The notes under the pieces are model-generated. The model made no database searches and had not been told where the DNA came from. It worked only from the letters and a program-made list of their open reading frames with translations. Source: Chryseobacterium ginsenosidimutans (lineage in GTDB: Bacteria > Bacteroidota > Bacteroidia > Flavobacteriales > Weeksellaceae). Taken from it: a stretch of 64,000 nucleotides of DNA. Of this stretch, positions 52,925-61,854 are shown piece by piece. The translations under genes were made by a program, and so were the position numbers. The stretch spans positions 1,967,001-2,031,000 of the forward strand of contig NZ_JAUSXC010000001.1 in assembly GCF_030823405.1 (NCBI RefSeq), in the 5' to 3' direction. Positions within the stretch are counted from its first letter, which is position 1. The number at the start of each line of letters is the position of its first letter.

Positions 52925-55024
52925 ATGAAAAAGCTAAATATCGGAATACTTGCCTTTTCAGGTTTGGTATTTTTAAATTCTTGTGGAACAACAAAAACTG
53001 CCAATACTCAAAAACCTGAGGTGATGAAAGAAGTTGAAATTGTAAAACCAGAAAAAATGGAAGTGAAAGAGGAGGGCATCAATTTGTCTTATATGGATAA
53101 AACGGTTCGTCCGCAGGATGATTTTTTTAGCTACGTAAACGGAAATTGGGTGAAAACTACTCAGATTCCTTCTGATAAAGCCAGCTGGGGATCTTTCAAT
53201 GCGCTGAGAGAAAATGTAGATGATGCTTCTTTGGATATTTTAAACAAAATTTTATCCGAAAAATATGAAGCGGGTTCTGAAGGGCAAAAAATTCAGAATT
53301 TGTACGCATCTTTTATGGATACGAGTAAAAGAAATGCTGATGGATTAAAACCAATCAAAGGAGATTTAGCAAAAATTGATGCCATTAAAAATAGTAATGA
53401 ACTTCAAAAATATTTGTTAGAAGCCACAAAATTAGGTGATAATTCTTTTTACGGATGGAGAGTGAGTGCAGATATGAAGAATTCTAAAATGAATGCGGTG
53501 TATCTTGGCGGTCCGGATCTTGGTTTAGGTAGAGATTATTATCAAAAAGTAAATGAAGCCAACACAAAAACGTTGGCGGAATATCAAACTTACGTTGGAA
53601 AATTATTCGGCGTTTTAGGATACAAAAATTCTGATGCTGCTGCAAAAAATGTTGTTGATTTTGAGAAGCAATTAGCTAATTATTTATTGACTCTCGAGCA
53701 AAACAGAGATGCCAATTTAAGATATAATCCAAAAAATATATCTGAATTACCGGCTTTAGTTAAAAATATCAACCTTGCAAAATATTTAACGGATGCCGGA
53801 GTAAATACCGATAAAGTTATCGTTGGGGAACTGAAATATTACCAAAATATGGATTCGTTCCTTACCCAAAAGAATCTTCCGTTATTAAAAGATTATTTGA
53901 AATATCATCTGATTAATGGTAATGCAAGCAACTTGGATGAAAATTTGGAACAGATCAGATTTGATTTCTATTCTAAATATCTGCAAGGTCAGAAAGAACA
54001 GCGTCCGATGAATAAAAGAGGCCTTTCTCTCGTAAACAGTGTTCTTGGTGAAGCATTCGGGAAATTATATGTCGAGAAATATTTCACGCCTGCAGCAAAG
54101 GCTCAGATGGAAACTTATATTGATTATATCTTGAAATCATTTAAAACTCATATCAATGATATGGATTGGATGTCTCCTGAAACAAAAGTAAAAGCTCAGG
54201 AAAAATTATCAAAATTCACAGTAAAAATCGCTTATCCTGACAAATGGAAAGACTACACTCAATTGAAAGTAGAATCTCCAAGCGCAGGAGCAAATTTATA
54301 TTCAAACCTTCAGAATGTTTCCGCTTGGCAATATCAGAGAAGTTTAGACAAAGTTGGAAAGCCTGTTGACAAAACGGAATGGGGAATGACCCCACAAACG
54401 GTAAATGCTTACTACAACGGTTCAAACAACGAGATTGTTTTCCCTGCGGCAATCCTTCAGCCACCTTTTTACAATCCAAAAGCAGATGCAGCTGTTAATT
54501 TCGGTGGAATCGGTGCTGTTATCGGTCACGAAATTTCTCACGGATTTGATGACAGTGGTTCAAGATTCGATGGAGATGGTAACTTAAATAACTGGTGGAC
54601 AGATGCAGACCGCAAAAACTTTGATGCAAAAGTGGCTCAGTTAGCTGCTCAGTACAGTGCCTACGAACCGGTAAAAGGAAGTTTTGTAAACGGAAAATTC
54701 ACAAGTGGTGAAAATATTGGTGATTTGGGCGGAGTAGCAGTTGCTTATGATGCTCTTCAGATGTACCTTAAAGATCATGGAAATCCTGGGTTAATCAGCG
54801 GTTTCAATCAGGATCAGAGATTTTTCATGAGCTGGGCAACAGTTTGGAGAACAAAATCTACAGATCAGTATATGACGAATCAGGTGAAAACAGATCCACA
54901 CTCTCCGGGAACTTTCAGAGCTTTTGGTCCATTGGTGAATCAGGATGCATTCATCAAAGCATTCGATATAAAACCTGGGGATAAAATGTACAAAACTCCT
55001 CAGGATAGAATAAAAATTTGGTAA
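52925..55024 (+). CDS. M13 family zinc metallopeptidase, lipoprotein paralogue
   Basis: A 699-residue paralogue of the gene before it, starting with a lipoprotein signal: FLNSC gives Cys20 as anchor, followed by a Lys/Glu-rich spacer to about 50. The zinc motif is HEISH starting at His535, with ENIGDLGGVA for the third ligand. The two proteins align over their whole length. One would be soluble in the periplasm and this one membrane-anchored, so they may work at different sites on similar peptides. Confidence 0.94.
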   Translation: MKKLNIGILAFSGLVFLNSCGTTKTANTQKPEVMKEVEIVKPEKMEVKEEGINLSYMDKTVRPQDDFFSYVNGNWVKTTQIPSDKASWGSFNALRENVDDASLDILNKILSEKYEAGSEGQKIQNLYASFMDTSKRNADGLKPIKGDLAKIDAIKNSNELQKYLLEATKLGDNSFYGWRVSADMKNSKMNAVYLGGPDLGLGRDYYQKVNEANTKTLAEYQTYVGKLFGVLGYKNSDAAAKNVVDFEKQLANYLLTLEQNRDANLRYNPKNISELPALVKNINLAKYLTDAGVNTDKVIVGELKYYQNMDSFLTQKNLPLLKDYLKYHLINGNASNLDENLEQIRFDFYSKYLQGQKEQRPMNKRGLSLVNSVLGEAFGKLYVEKYFTPAAKAQMETYIDYILKSFKTHINDMDWMSPETKVKAQEKLSKFTVKIAYPDKWKDYTQLKVESPSAGANLYSNLQNVSAWQYQRSLDKVGKPVDKTEWGMTPQTVNAYYNGSNNEIVFPAAILQPPFYNPKADAAVNFGGIGAVIGHEISHGFDDSGSRFDGDGNLNNWWTDADRKNFDAKVAQLAAQYSAYEPVKGSFVNGKFTSGENIGDLGGVAVAYDALQMYLKDHGNPGLISGFNQDQRFFMSWATVWRTKSTDQYMTNQVKTDPHSPGTFRAFGPLVNQDAFIKAFDIKPGDKMYKTPQDRIKIW

Positions 55025-55049
55025 AACAAACCAAAAATTGTTAGAAAAG

Positions 55050-55079
55050 AAAAAACGTATCAGAAATGATGCGTTTTTT
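55050..55079 (+). terminator. Terminator after the second M13 gene
   Basis: A 12-bp stem (55050-55061 with 55068-55079, one G-T pair) with loop AGAAAT, the same loop as the terminator of the first M13 gene. Confidence 0.85.
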
Positions 55080-55282
55080 ATTTAATTTTTCCTAGTTTAG
55101 TGAATCGTTAAATATTGATTTTTGGTTAATATTTAACTATTTAATTAAATATTTCAAGAAAAATCTTAACAAAATTTTGTATGTTACAGTTTTTTTTTAA
55201 ATTTAAACATTGGATTGGTCAGCTATTTGATGCTGATAAAAACGATTCACACCAAAGTATTAAATCTCAAAATAACAATAAT

Positions 55283-55729
55283 ATGGCAATGTTTAATTAT
55301 GGCGTTGGCGGAAACGAAGTAAAAGTAGACGCTAATGAAGCTATCCAGGAAATCCAGGAGAATAAGTCGCTGATTGTGAGCCAGCTTACAACAGACGAAT
55401 CTTATGTTCCTGAAATTGTAACAGGATTAAAGACTGTGGACGACGTCTTCAAACATTTCCAACCTTCTGTGGCGGTACAACACGAAACGGAGGACGGTAA
55501 TGTAGTGGAAGAGGAGTTCCGTTTTCAGAATCTTGCGGACTTCACCCCAAAAAATCTTACTCAGAAATCAAATTATTTGCAACAGCTTAGCATGGAGCAG
55601 GAACAATACAATAAAATTGTCCGCCAGCTGAAAACAAATAAAATTCTGCGTAATATGCTGGAAAATGATCAGACCAGAGCTGCGTTTGTAGAAGTATTGA
55701 AAGAAGTGGCACAAGAACTTGAAAAATAA
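55283..55729 (+). CDS. tssB: Type VI secretion sheath small subunit TssB
   Basis: A 148-residue protein from the ATG at 55283 (MAMFNYGVGGNEVKVDANEA), which is where Bacteroidota TssB proteins begin as I recall. An ATG at 55181 in the same frame would add 34 residues of low complexity. QLTTDESYVPEIVTGLKTVD, FKHFQPSVAV and the C-terminal RAAFVEVLKEVAQELEK are family features. With TssC it builds the contractile sheath of the type VI (subtype iii) injector. tssC follows 21 bases downstream. Confidence 0.88.
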   Translation: MAMFNYGVGGNEVKVDANEAIQEIQENKSLIVSQLTTDESYVPEIVTGLKTVDDVFKHFQPSVAVQHETEDGNVVEEEFRFQNLADFTPKNLTQKSNYLQQLSMEQEQYNKIVRQLKTNKILRNMLENDQTRAAFVEVLKEVAQELEK

Positions 55730-55750
55730 TCTAAAGACTTTACATTAATC

Positions 55751-57112
55751 ATGGATAGTAAATTACAGGCAGCTGAAAACCAACAACAGGGGCAGCAGCA
55801 ACACGCAGGACAACCGAAAGGGAATCCGCTTGCCGAACTCAATAAAATAGGTGGTTTCGGTTTTGTAGAATCCGTTGTAGACGGAATTGCAAACATGAAC
55901 CCGACGCGAAAAGCCAGAAAGGAAATCTTCCTTACTGACGCAAATAAAGCAGACGAGAGAAAAGAACTTCTTCAAAAAATAAATCTTTGGATGAAACTTT
56001 TGGAAGGAAATGAATCTGCTGATAAAATGGCTGATATCTGCAAAGCTAAAGCACAGTCAGCTGATCAGAATTTAAAATCAAACCTAAAAAATACCCTTGA
56101 TGTAGTTCGCCAGTTGGAAACAAACTACAGAACTGTCGCTCAATTCTATAAAAATACTGAACTTGATAAAGTTGACAACGTAAGTATTGTGAACGCAAGT
56201 CTTGATCAGGTTTCCGATTTGGACAATCCTATTTTTATCGATGCAATTGCAGAAGAGTTTAAGAATTATTACGACCGTTTAGATCTTAGAGATAATTATT
56301 CAATTTTAGCAATTCCGGGATATTTAGGATCAAATAAAGTCATTGAAAAATGGGCGAAAATCTGTAACGAAAACAAAGTGATGATGGTTACGGATTTTGC
56401 CAACTTAGACAAACCGGATGATGTTGTAGATTTATTCCATTCTGCAAACCTTACAGGTGGAGAATTACACAGAAGTAATGTTATTATGACGTGTAACTGG
56501 TTGGTAGGCCGTGGAAGAGCTGAAGAGGTAGGAGAGGAAGAAAACGTAGAACTTCCGCCTTCAACTTCATTGGCAGGAAAAATCCATAAAACATTAATGT
56601 CTCAGGTTGCCGCAGGTAAAAAACATGGTAACATTAATGAGGTTGATGCCGTAAAATTCGAATTGAAGAAAAGTGAAATTTCTCAGTTGGAAAAAATGGG
56701 ACTGGTTCCTATGGTTAATGAATACGGAAAAATCATGGCATTCTCTGCAAAAACATTGTTTACAGGAGATAATATCGGACTTCAGACCTATTCTGTTGTT
56801 CGTGTATTCGATTATGTAACGAAAGTTTTGCTTGATTTCTTAAACAGAAGAGCTTTCGAAAACTGGAATGCAAGAAACGAAGACGATTTAAGAAGACAGA
56901 TCGTTACTTTCTTAGACGGTATCAAAGGAGCTGATAAATTGATCGAAAAGTTCAAAATTGTGCGTTTCGAGCAGGATAAAGTGAATAAAGACAGAGTTTG
57001 GCTAGATATTCGTTTAACACCTTATTTTCCTACAAAAAGTTTCGTTATTAAATTGGACGGACACAAAGGAGACGATGGAAACGAATGGGATGCTGAATAT
57101 ATTCAGGATTAA
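55751..57112 (+). CDS. tssC: Type VI secretion sheath large subunit TssC
   Basis: A 453-residue protein of the Bacteroidota TssC group (DUF5458). A Gln-rich N-terminal tail (7-25) precedes GGFGFVESVVDGIANMNPTR. Later come AIPGYLGSNKVIEKWAKIC, SNVIMTCNWLVGRGRAEE and a C-terminal stretch on VWLDIRLTPYFPTKSFVIKL, the sheath's interlocking strand. It forms the sheath with TssB. No other type VI component (TssD/Hcp, TssI/VgrG, ClpV, baseplate) lies in this window. A terminator follows. Confidence 0.88.
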   Translation: MDSKLQAAENQQQGQQQHAGQPKGNPLAELNKIGGFGFVESVVDGIANMNPTRKARKEIFLTDANKADERKELLQKINLWMKLLEGNESADKMADICKAKAQSADQNLKSNLKNTLDVVRQLETNYRTVAQFYKNTELDKVDNVSIVNASLDQVSDLDNPIFIDAIAEEFKNYYDRLDLRDNYSILAIPGYLGSNKVIEKWAKICNENKVMMVTDFANLDKPDDVVDLFHSANLTGGELHRSNVIMTCNWLVGRGRAEEVGEEENVELPPSTSLAGKIHKTLMSQVAAGKKHGNINEVDAVKFELKKSEISQLEKMGLVPMVNEYGKIMAFSAKTLFTGDNIGLQTYSVVRVFDYVTKVLLDFLNRRAFENWNARNEDDLRRQIVTFLDGIKGADKLIEKFKIVRFEQDKVNKDRVWLDIRLTPYFPTKSFVIKLDGHKGDDGNEWDAEYIQD

Positions 57113-57133
57113 TTTAACCCAAATTAAAATATT

Positions 57134-57165
57134 AAAACCGGTGCAATTTCACATCGGTTTTTTTT
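57134..57165 (+). terminator. Terminator after tssC
   Basis: A 10-bp stem AAAACCGGTG with CATCGGTTTT (one G-T pair) and a T run, 22 bases after the tssC stop. Confidence 0.8.
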
Positions 57166-57192
57166 CTACCAAATCATTAAAAAATTATCAAT

Positions 57193-57645
57193 ATGAAAGG
57201 CAGGCTGCTCTACTTTTTGCCAATAATTCTCATTATTTTCAGTTGCGAAGAAAAAAAACTTCAGCAAGATCATCCGATTGACCTTTTTGCAAATGAAAGA
57301 CAGGAAGGAAAAGCTTACATCATGAAGCCACAGGAATGTTTCGACGGGAGCGATATGGTTGTTTCTTCTTCGAATATTAAACTGATTGATAAGTCTTCAG
57401 GACGAGGAAAATCGATTTTTATTTACAGAGTTAATGAAGGGAAAGTTTTGAAAACGACAAGAGATTCTATTGTGGTTTTTCCATTTAATTTTCTGTCTAA
57501 TCAGCAACTTATGTTTAAAAATAATTCTGAATCCTACATTTATCTTAAAAAACTAGAAGGTTATCGTTTTATTGCCAAAGAGATGGATCTGAAATATCAA
57601 TGGTTGAAAGCCGCACCGGTTTATCAAGTGAAAAAGGAAAATTAA
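57193..57645 (+). CDS. Small lipoprotein of unknown function
   Basis: A 150-residue protein with a lipoprotein signal; LIIFSC puts the anchor at Cys18. Lys/Glu/Asp residues follow, then a strand-rich domain. No family was recognised. It lies between tssC and mutY and has no visible link to either. Confidence 0.7.
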   Translation: MKGRLLYFLPIILIIFSCEEKKLQQDHPIDLFANERQEGKAYIMKPQECFDGSDMVVSSSNIKLIDKSSGRGKSIFIYRVNEGKVLKTTRDSIVVFPFNFLSNQQLMFKNNSESYIYLKKLEGYRFIAKEMDLKYQWLKAAPVYQVKKEN

Positions 57646-57647
57646 AT

Positions 57648-57655
57648 TATCTTTG
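57648..57655 (+). promoter_or_regulatory. -7 promoter element of mutY
   Basis: TATCTTTG matches TAnnTTTG. Initiation a few bases later would place the first bases of the mRNA just before the ATG at 57666 and the TTG at 57679. Confidence 0.5.
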
Positions 57656-57678
57656 CACACATAAAATGAGACGGTTTT

Positions 57679-58725
57679 TTGGAAAAGACAAAAAAAGATT
57701 CAGACTTCAAACACATTGGCAGTAAACTTCTTAGTTGGTACAAAATAAACGCCAGAGATTTACCTTTCAGACAGACAAAAGATCCTTATAAAATATGGAT
57801 TTGCGAGATTGTTTTTCAGCAGACGAGAATTAATCAGGGATTGGGTCATTACAATAATTTTATTAAAAGATTTCCGGATGTAAAAACATTGGCAGACGCT
57901 CCGGAAGATGAAGTTTTACTGTATTGGAAAGGCTTGGGATATTATTCCAGAGCTATTAATATTCATAAAGCAGCTCAACAGATCATGACCGATTACCATG
58001 GTACTTTCCCACATCACTACGAAGAAATTTTGCAATTAAAAGGTGTTGGGAAATATACGGCTGCTGCGGTTTCAAGCATTTGTTTTGATGGTAAAATGCC
58101 TGCAGTTGACGGTAATTTTTATCGTGTCTTAAGCCGTATCTTTGCGGATGATTTTGATATTTCAAATTCACGTGCTTTCAATTATTTTTCTGAATTGGCA
58201 CATTTGGTTTTACCCGAAAATGTAGGAGATTTTAATCAGGCGATGATGGATTTGGGATCCGAAATTTGTAAACCCAAAAATCCTCTTTGTCATGAATGTC
58301 CTTTGAATAAAGATTGTCTGGCTTTTTCAATGAATAAAGTTTCTGAATTTCCTGTTAAAACAAAAAAAATAAAAGCACAGGATTTAGAGTTGAAATATTA
58401 TTTCGTTCACAGAAATGGTGAATTTTTGATTCAACAAAGAAAAGATGATTTCATCTGGAAAAAATTATTTGAATTTCCACCCGAGATTTCTGAGGAGTTA
58501 TTTCCATTCATTAAAAGTGTGAAAATGGTTAATCATAAGTTGACACATAAGAATTTAAGCATAGAAATTTTTAACGTAGAAGTCGATTCTGAAACTGTTT
58601 GGGAAGATTTTATGAATAAAAATCAATACATCATTACGGATTTTGAAGGTTCTCATGAAAGATCTTTCCCAAAACCTTTGGAAAATTATATTCAAAACTA
58701 TCATACAGCATATAGAATTCTCTAG
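57679..58725 (+). CDS. mutY: A/G-specific adenine glycosylase MutY
   Basis: A 348-residue DNA repair glycosylase removing adenine opposite 8-oxoguanine. Catalytic Glu43 is in CEIVFQQTRI, the helix-hairpin-helix LKGVGKYTAAAVSS leads to Asp144 in AVDGNFYRVL, and the 4Fe-4S loop has four Cys (CKPKNPLCHECPLNKDC). The C-terminal NUDIX-like domain (about 235-345) recognises 8-oxoG. The start must be TTG at 57679, since the upstream ATG at 57666 is one base out of frame across a run of six T. gldD follows. Confidence 0.93.
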   Translation: MEKTKKDSDFKHIGSKLLSWYKINARDLPFRQTKDPYKIWICEIVFQQTRINQGLGHYNNFIKRFPDVKTLADAPEDEVLLYWKGLGYYSRAINIHKAAQQIMTDYHGTFPHHYEEILQLKGVGKYTAAAVSSICFDGKMPAVDGNFYRVLSRIFADDFDISNSRAFNYFSELAHLVLPENVGDFNQAMMDLGSEICKPKNPLCHECPLNKDCLAFSMNKVSEFPVKTKKIKAQDLELKYYFVHRNGEFLIQQRKDDFIWKKLFEFPPEISEELFPFIKSVKMVNHKLTHKNLSIEIFNVEVDSETVWEDFMNKNQYIITDFEGSHERSFPKPLENYIQNYHTAYRIL

Positions 58726-58775
58726 TATAATTTAAGTTTAGCAAATTCAAATATAAACCTATTGAAATCCTGAAA

Positions 58776-58809
58776 TTTGTCTTAATCTGAAATCTAATTT
58801 GTACTTTTG
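58776..58809 (+). promoter_or_regulatory. Promoter of gldD
   Basis: TTTG at 58776-58779 and TACTTTTG at 58802-58809, 22 bases apart, match the full consensus. The -7 box ends 4 bases before the gldD ATG, so the transcript is probably leaderless. Confidence 0.65.
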
Positions 58810-58813
58810 CAAA

Positions 58814-59371
58814 ATGTTTAAAAACGCCATTTTTATTTTTTTAGCCCTATTTTTGGTGTCTTGCAGTAAAGAAACGACTCCCAAGCCTTATGGAGAGCTT
58901 CGTTTGGAATATCCGGCTCCGAAATATCAGAAATTTGATAATAATTGTAATTATACATTTGAATATTCTGATTTTGCGAAAATTACTGATGCCAAAAAGC
59001 CTTGTTGGTATTATTTAAACTATCCGAAAATGAAGGCAAAGATTTTCGTTACGTATTATCCGATACAAAATGATTTTGCTGCTCATATTCAGGAAGCTGA
59101 AAAAATGGTTTACGAACATACAATTAAAGCAAGTGCGATCGATACAAAATCTTTTGAATACCCTGAAAAAAAGGTCTACGGGAATTTTTATGAGTTGAAA
59201 GGACAAAGTGCTTCAAATCTTCAATTTTACATTACAGACAGCACAAAACACTTTGTGACTGCCTATTTATACTTTAACACAAGACCGAAACCGGATTCTT
59301 TGGCTCCTGCAGTAGATTATATCAAAAAAGATATGATGCATTTGCTGGACACATTTGAATGGAAAAAATAA
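58814..59371 (+). CDS. gldD: Gliding motility / T9SS lipoprotein GldD
   Basis: A 185-residue lipoprotein from the ATG at 58814; FLVSC gives Cys17 as anchor. KPYGELRLEYPAPKYQKFD, CNYTFEYSDFA and KKPCWYYLNYPKMKAKIFVT match GldD proteins, as does the C-terminal FNTRPKPDSLAPAV. In Flavobacterium johnsoniae GldD is needed for gliding and supports type IX secretion. There the order is, as I recall, mutY-ssb-gldE-gldD; here gldD follows mutY directly. Confidence 0.92.
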   Translation: MFKNAIFIFLALFLVSCSKETTPKPYGELRLEYPAPKYQKFDNNCNYTFEYSDFAKITDAKKPCWYYLNYPKMKAKIFVTYYPIQNDFAAHIQEAEKMVYEHTIKASAIDTKSFEYPEKKVYGNFYELKGQSASNLQFYITDSTKHFVTAYLYFNTRPKPDSLAPAVDYIKKDMMHLLDTFEWKK

Positions 59372-59398
59372 TTACTTTTAAAATACTTTGAAAAAAAT

Positions 59399-60322
59399 AT
59401 GAAACTTTTAGTTGTAGGAAGTGTTGCGTTCGACGCAATCGAAACGCCATTTGGAAAAACTGATAAAATCTTAGGAGGTGCAGCGACTTATATCGGGATC
59501 ACTTCATCTATTTTGGGTGTTAAGTCCGGAATCGTTTCTGTCGTAGGAGGAGATTTCCCACAGGAACACCTTGATATGTTTACAGACAGAAACATCAATA
59601 TTGAAGGAATAGAAATTGTAAAAGAAGGAAAAACTTTCTTCTGGTCAGGAAAATATCACAATGATCTTAATACAAGAGATACATTGGCTACTGAGGTTAA
59701 TGTTTTAGAGAATTTTGACCCAAAAATTCCGGATTCTATGCAGGATGCGGAGATTTTATTGTTAGGAAATCTTCATCCGGGCGTACAATTATCAGTGCTG
59801 GAAAAAATGAACACACGTCCAAAACTGGTTATCCTTGATACCATGAATTTCTGGATGGATTCTGCTTTGGATGTTTTGATGGATATGATTGCTAAAACTG
59901 ATGTTATCACAATCAACGATGAAGAAGCAAGACAGCTTTCAGGAGAATATTCTTTGGTAAAAGCAGCTAAGAAAATCCATACAATGGGACCGGAATATGT
60001 AATTATCAAAAAAGGGGAGCATGGTGCTTTACTTTTCCATGATAACAAAGTATTTGCGATTCCTGCGTTACCGTTGGAAGATGTTTTCGATCCTACCGGA
60101 GCGGGAGATACTTTTGCGGGAGGTTTTGCAGCTTATTTGGCTAAAAAAGGAAAATTCGATTTCGAGACAATGAAGTCTGCATTAATCGTAGGTTCGGCAA
60201 TGGCTTCTTTTACGGTTGAGAAATTCGGAACAGAAAGAATTCAGGAAGTAAATGAATCTGATATGTTCGAAAGATTGAGACAATTCAAAGAATTAACAAC
60301 TTTCGATGTAGAACTACAATAA
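59399..60322 (+). CDS. PfkB-family sugar/nucleoside kinase
   Basis: A 307-residue ribokinase-fold kinase. The N-terminal GGAATYIGITSSILG is PfkB signature 1, and DPTGAGDTFAGGFAAYLAK is signature 2 with catalytic base Asp237. VITINDEEARQLSGEYS and YVIIKKGEHGALLFHD are also typical. It phosphorylates a sugar or nucleoside with ATP; the substrate is uncertain. It begins 27 bases after gldD and may be cotranscribed. Confidence 0.88.
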   Translation: MKLLVVGSVAFDAIETPFGKTDKILGGAATYIGITSSILGVKSGIVSVVGGDFPQEHLDMFTDRNINIEGIEIVKEGKTFFWSGKYHNDLNTRDTLATEVNVLENFDPKIPDSMQDAEILLLGNLHPGVQLSVLEKMNTRPKLVILDTMNFWMDSALDVLMDMIAKTDVITINDEEARQLSGEYSLVKAAKKIHTMGPEYVIIKKGEHGALLFHDNKVFAIPALPLEDVFDPTGAGDTFAGGFAAYLAKKGKFDFETMKSALIVGSAMASFTVEKFGTERIQEVNESDMFERLRQFKELTTFDVELQ

Positions 60323-60380
60323 ATACGTCTTTTTAAGAAATATTTATAATAAAAAATTTAGTGTAATTCATTAAGAATTC

Positions 60381-60388
60381 TAAATTTG
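60381..60388 (+). promoter_or_regulatory. -7 promoter element of the surA-like gene
   Basis: TAAATTTG matches TAnnTTTG, 21 bases before the ATG at 60410. The -33 box reads TTTA. Confidence 0.45.
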
Positions 60389-60409
60389 CAACTTGTTTAA
60401 AATAGTAAA

Positions 60410-61780
60410 ATGATAAATAAACTTAAGATCACTTTTCTTTTTGGAATCTTCATCATGTTATTCGCAACGAATACGATGAATGCTCAGCTAAAACAGGGAG
60501 ATTTAGTGGATGGTATTGCTGCTGTAATCGGTGATGAAATTGTTTTGGAGTCTGACGTGAACGAGCAGATGAATTATGCAAAACAGCAGGGAGCTTCTAA
60601 TATAGATAAGTGTGAGTTTTTGGAAAACCTTCTTAACAACAAACTTCTTGTTTACGAAGCAAAAAAAGATACTTTAATTGAAAACCGTTCTGCGCAGATC
60701 AAAGAAGGAGCTAACGCAAAATATCAGCAGTTACTTTCACAGTTTCCCGACGAAAAAGCGATGTTAACAGCTTATAAGTTCAGAAACGGATATGAAATGA
60801 AAAATGCGATTGAGAAAATCGATGCTGATCAATATTACGGACAGGCTAAATATCAGAGAGTTACTGATAAAGCAGACGTTACGCCAAACGAAGTGACTGA
60901 TTTTTATAGCTTATATAAGGCACAGTTGCCTGAGATTAAAGATGAGGTTTCATTGTCTCAGATCATGATGTATCCTAAATTAACGGAAGCTCATAAAGAT
61001 GATTTGATCAACAGACTAAAAAAAATCAAGAAAGATATTGAAGGAGGAGAAACTTTTGAAAGTCAGGCGAGAATTTATTCTGAAGATCCGGGTTCGGCTT
61101 CAACGGGTGGTTTGATGAAGAATATTACTAAAGGGCAAATGGTAAAACCTTTCGAGGCAGCAGCATTGAACCTTCAGGAAGGAGAGATTTCAGAACCTGT
61201 AGAATCAGAATTTGGTTATCATATTATTCAATTGGTGAAAAAATCAGGAAAAGTGTATGATGCAAGACATATCCTGTTAATGGCGACGCCAACGGATGCT
61301 GAGATTAAAACGGCAAAAGTAAAGCTAGACAGTATCAGAGGTTTGATTAACGATGGTAAATTAACTTTTAAAGATGCAGCTTTCAAATTTTCTGACGATA
61401 AAAGAACAAAATTCAACGCAGGTGTAATTCCTGGTTCGGACGGTTCTAATAAAATTGAAAGAGAAACTGTTCCCGGAACAATCAGCTACGAATTGGCAGG
61501 TTTAAATAAAGGAGATATCACGACTGCTTTTGATGATGAAGATGAAAGAAAGAGAAAAGTAGTGAAAATCGTAAAAGTTGAAGATGTAATTCCTGCACAC
61601 CAGATTACTTTGGAAACAGATTATGACAGGATCAAGCAAATGGCACTGAACAAAAAAAGAAATGAAATGGTTGAAAAGTTTGTGAATTCAAAACTTCCGA
61701 TAACATTTATTTCTATCGACGGTCGTTATGACTCTTGTAACTTCAAAGGAAGTTGGAAAAAAGATTCAATTAAAAAATAA
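60410..61780 (+). CDS. surA: SurA-like periplasmic peptidyl-prolyl isomerase
   Basis: A 456-residue outer-membrane protein chaperone. The signal peptide ends in TMNAQ (about residue 25). The SurA N-domain follows with DGIAAVIGDEIVLESDVNEQ. Two parvulin domains lie at about 180-285, with SEDPGSASTGGLMKNI and EFGYHIIQLVKK, and about 285-380, the second beginning YDARHILLMATPTD. It assists folding of outer membrane proteins. A terminator follows. Confidence 0.92.
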   Translation: MINKLKITFLFGIFIMLFATNTMNAQLKQGDLVDGIAAVIGDEIVLESDVNEQMNYAKQQGASNIDKCEFLENLLNNKLLVYEAKKDTLIENRSAQIKEGANAKYQQLLSQFPDEKAMLTAYKFRNGYEMKNAIEKIDADQYYGQAKYQRVTDKADVTPNEVTDFYSLYKAQLPEIKDEVSLSQIMMYPKLTEAHKDDLINRLKKIKKDIEGGETFESQARIYSEDPGSASTGGLMKNITKGQMVKPFEAAALNLQEGEISEPVESEFGYHIIQLVKKSGKVYDARHILLMATPTDAEIKTAKVKLDSIRGLINDGKLTFKDAAFKFSDDKRTKFNAGVIPGSDGSNKIERETVPGTISYELAGLNKGDITTAFDDEDERKRKVVKIVKVEDVIPAHQITLETDYDRIKQMALNKKRNEMVEKFVNSKLPITFISIDGRYDSCNFKGSWKKDSIKK

Positions 61781-61784
61781 TATC

Positions 61785-61814
61785 AAAACCTTCAGAATTT
61801 CTGGAGGTTTTTTT
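61785..61814 (+). terminator. Terminator of the surA-like gene
   Basis: A near-perfect stem (61785-61795 with 61801-61811, one G-T pair) with a T run, 5 bases after the stop. Confidence 0.85.
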
Positions 61815-61854
61815 ATACATAATTTTCCGAAAGTTTTTATTTAAATGGTAAAGA

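Noticed and set aside
55181..55282. N-terminal extension of TssB from the ATG at 55181
   Set aside because: The extra 34 residues are low-complexity and not part of the conserved start MAMFNYGVGG; the downstream ATG is preferred, though the longer form is not excluded.
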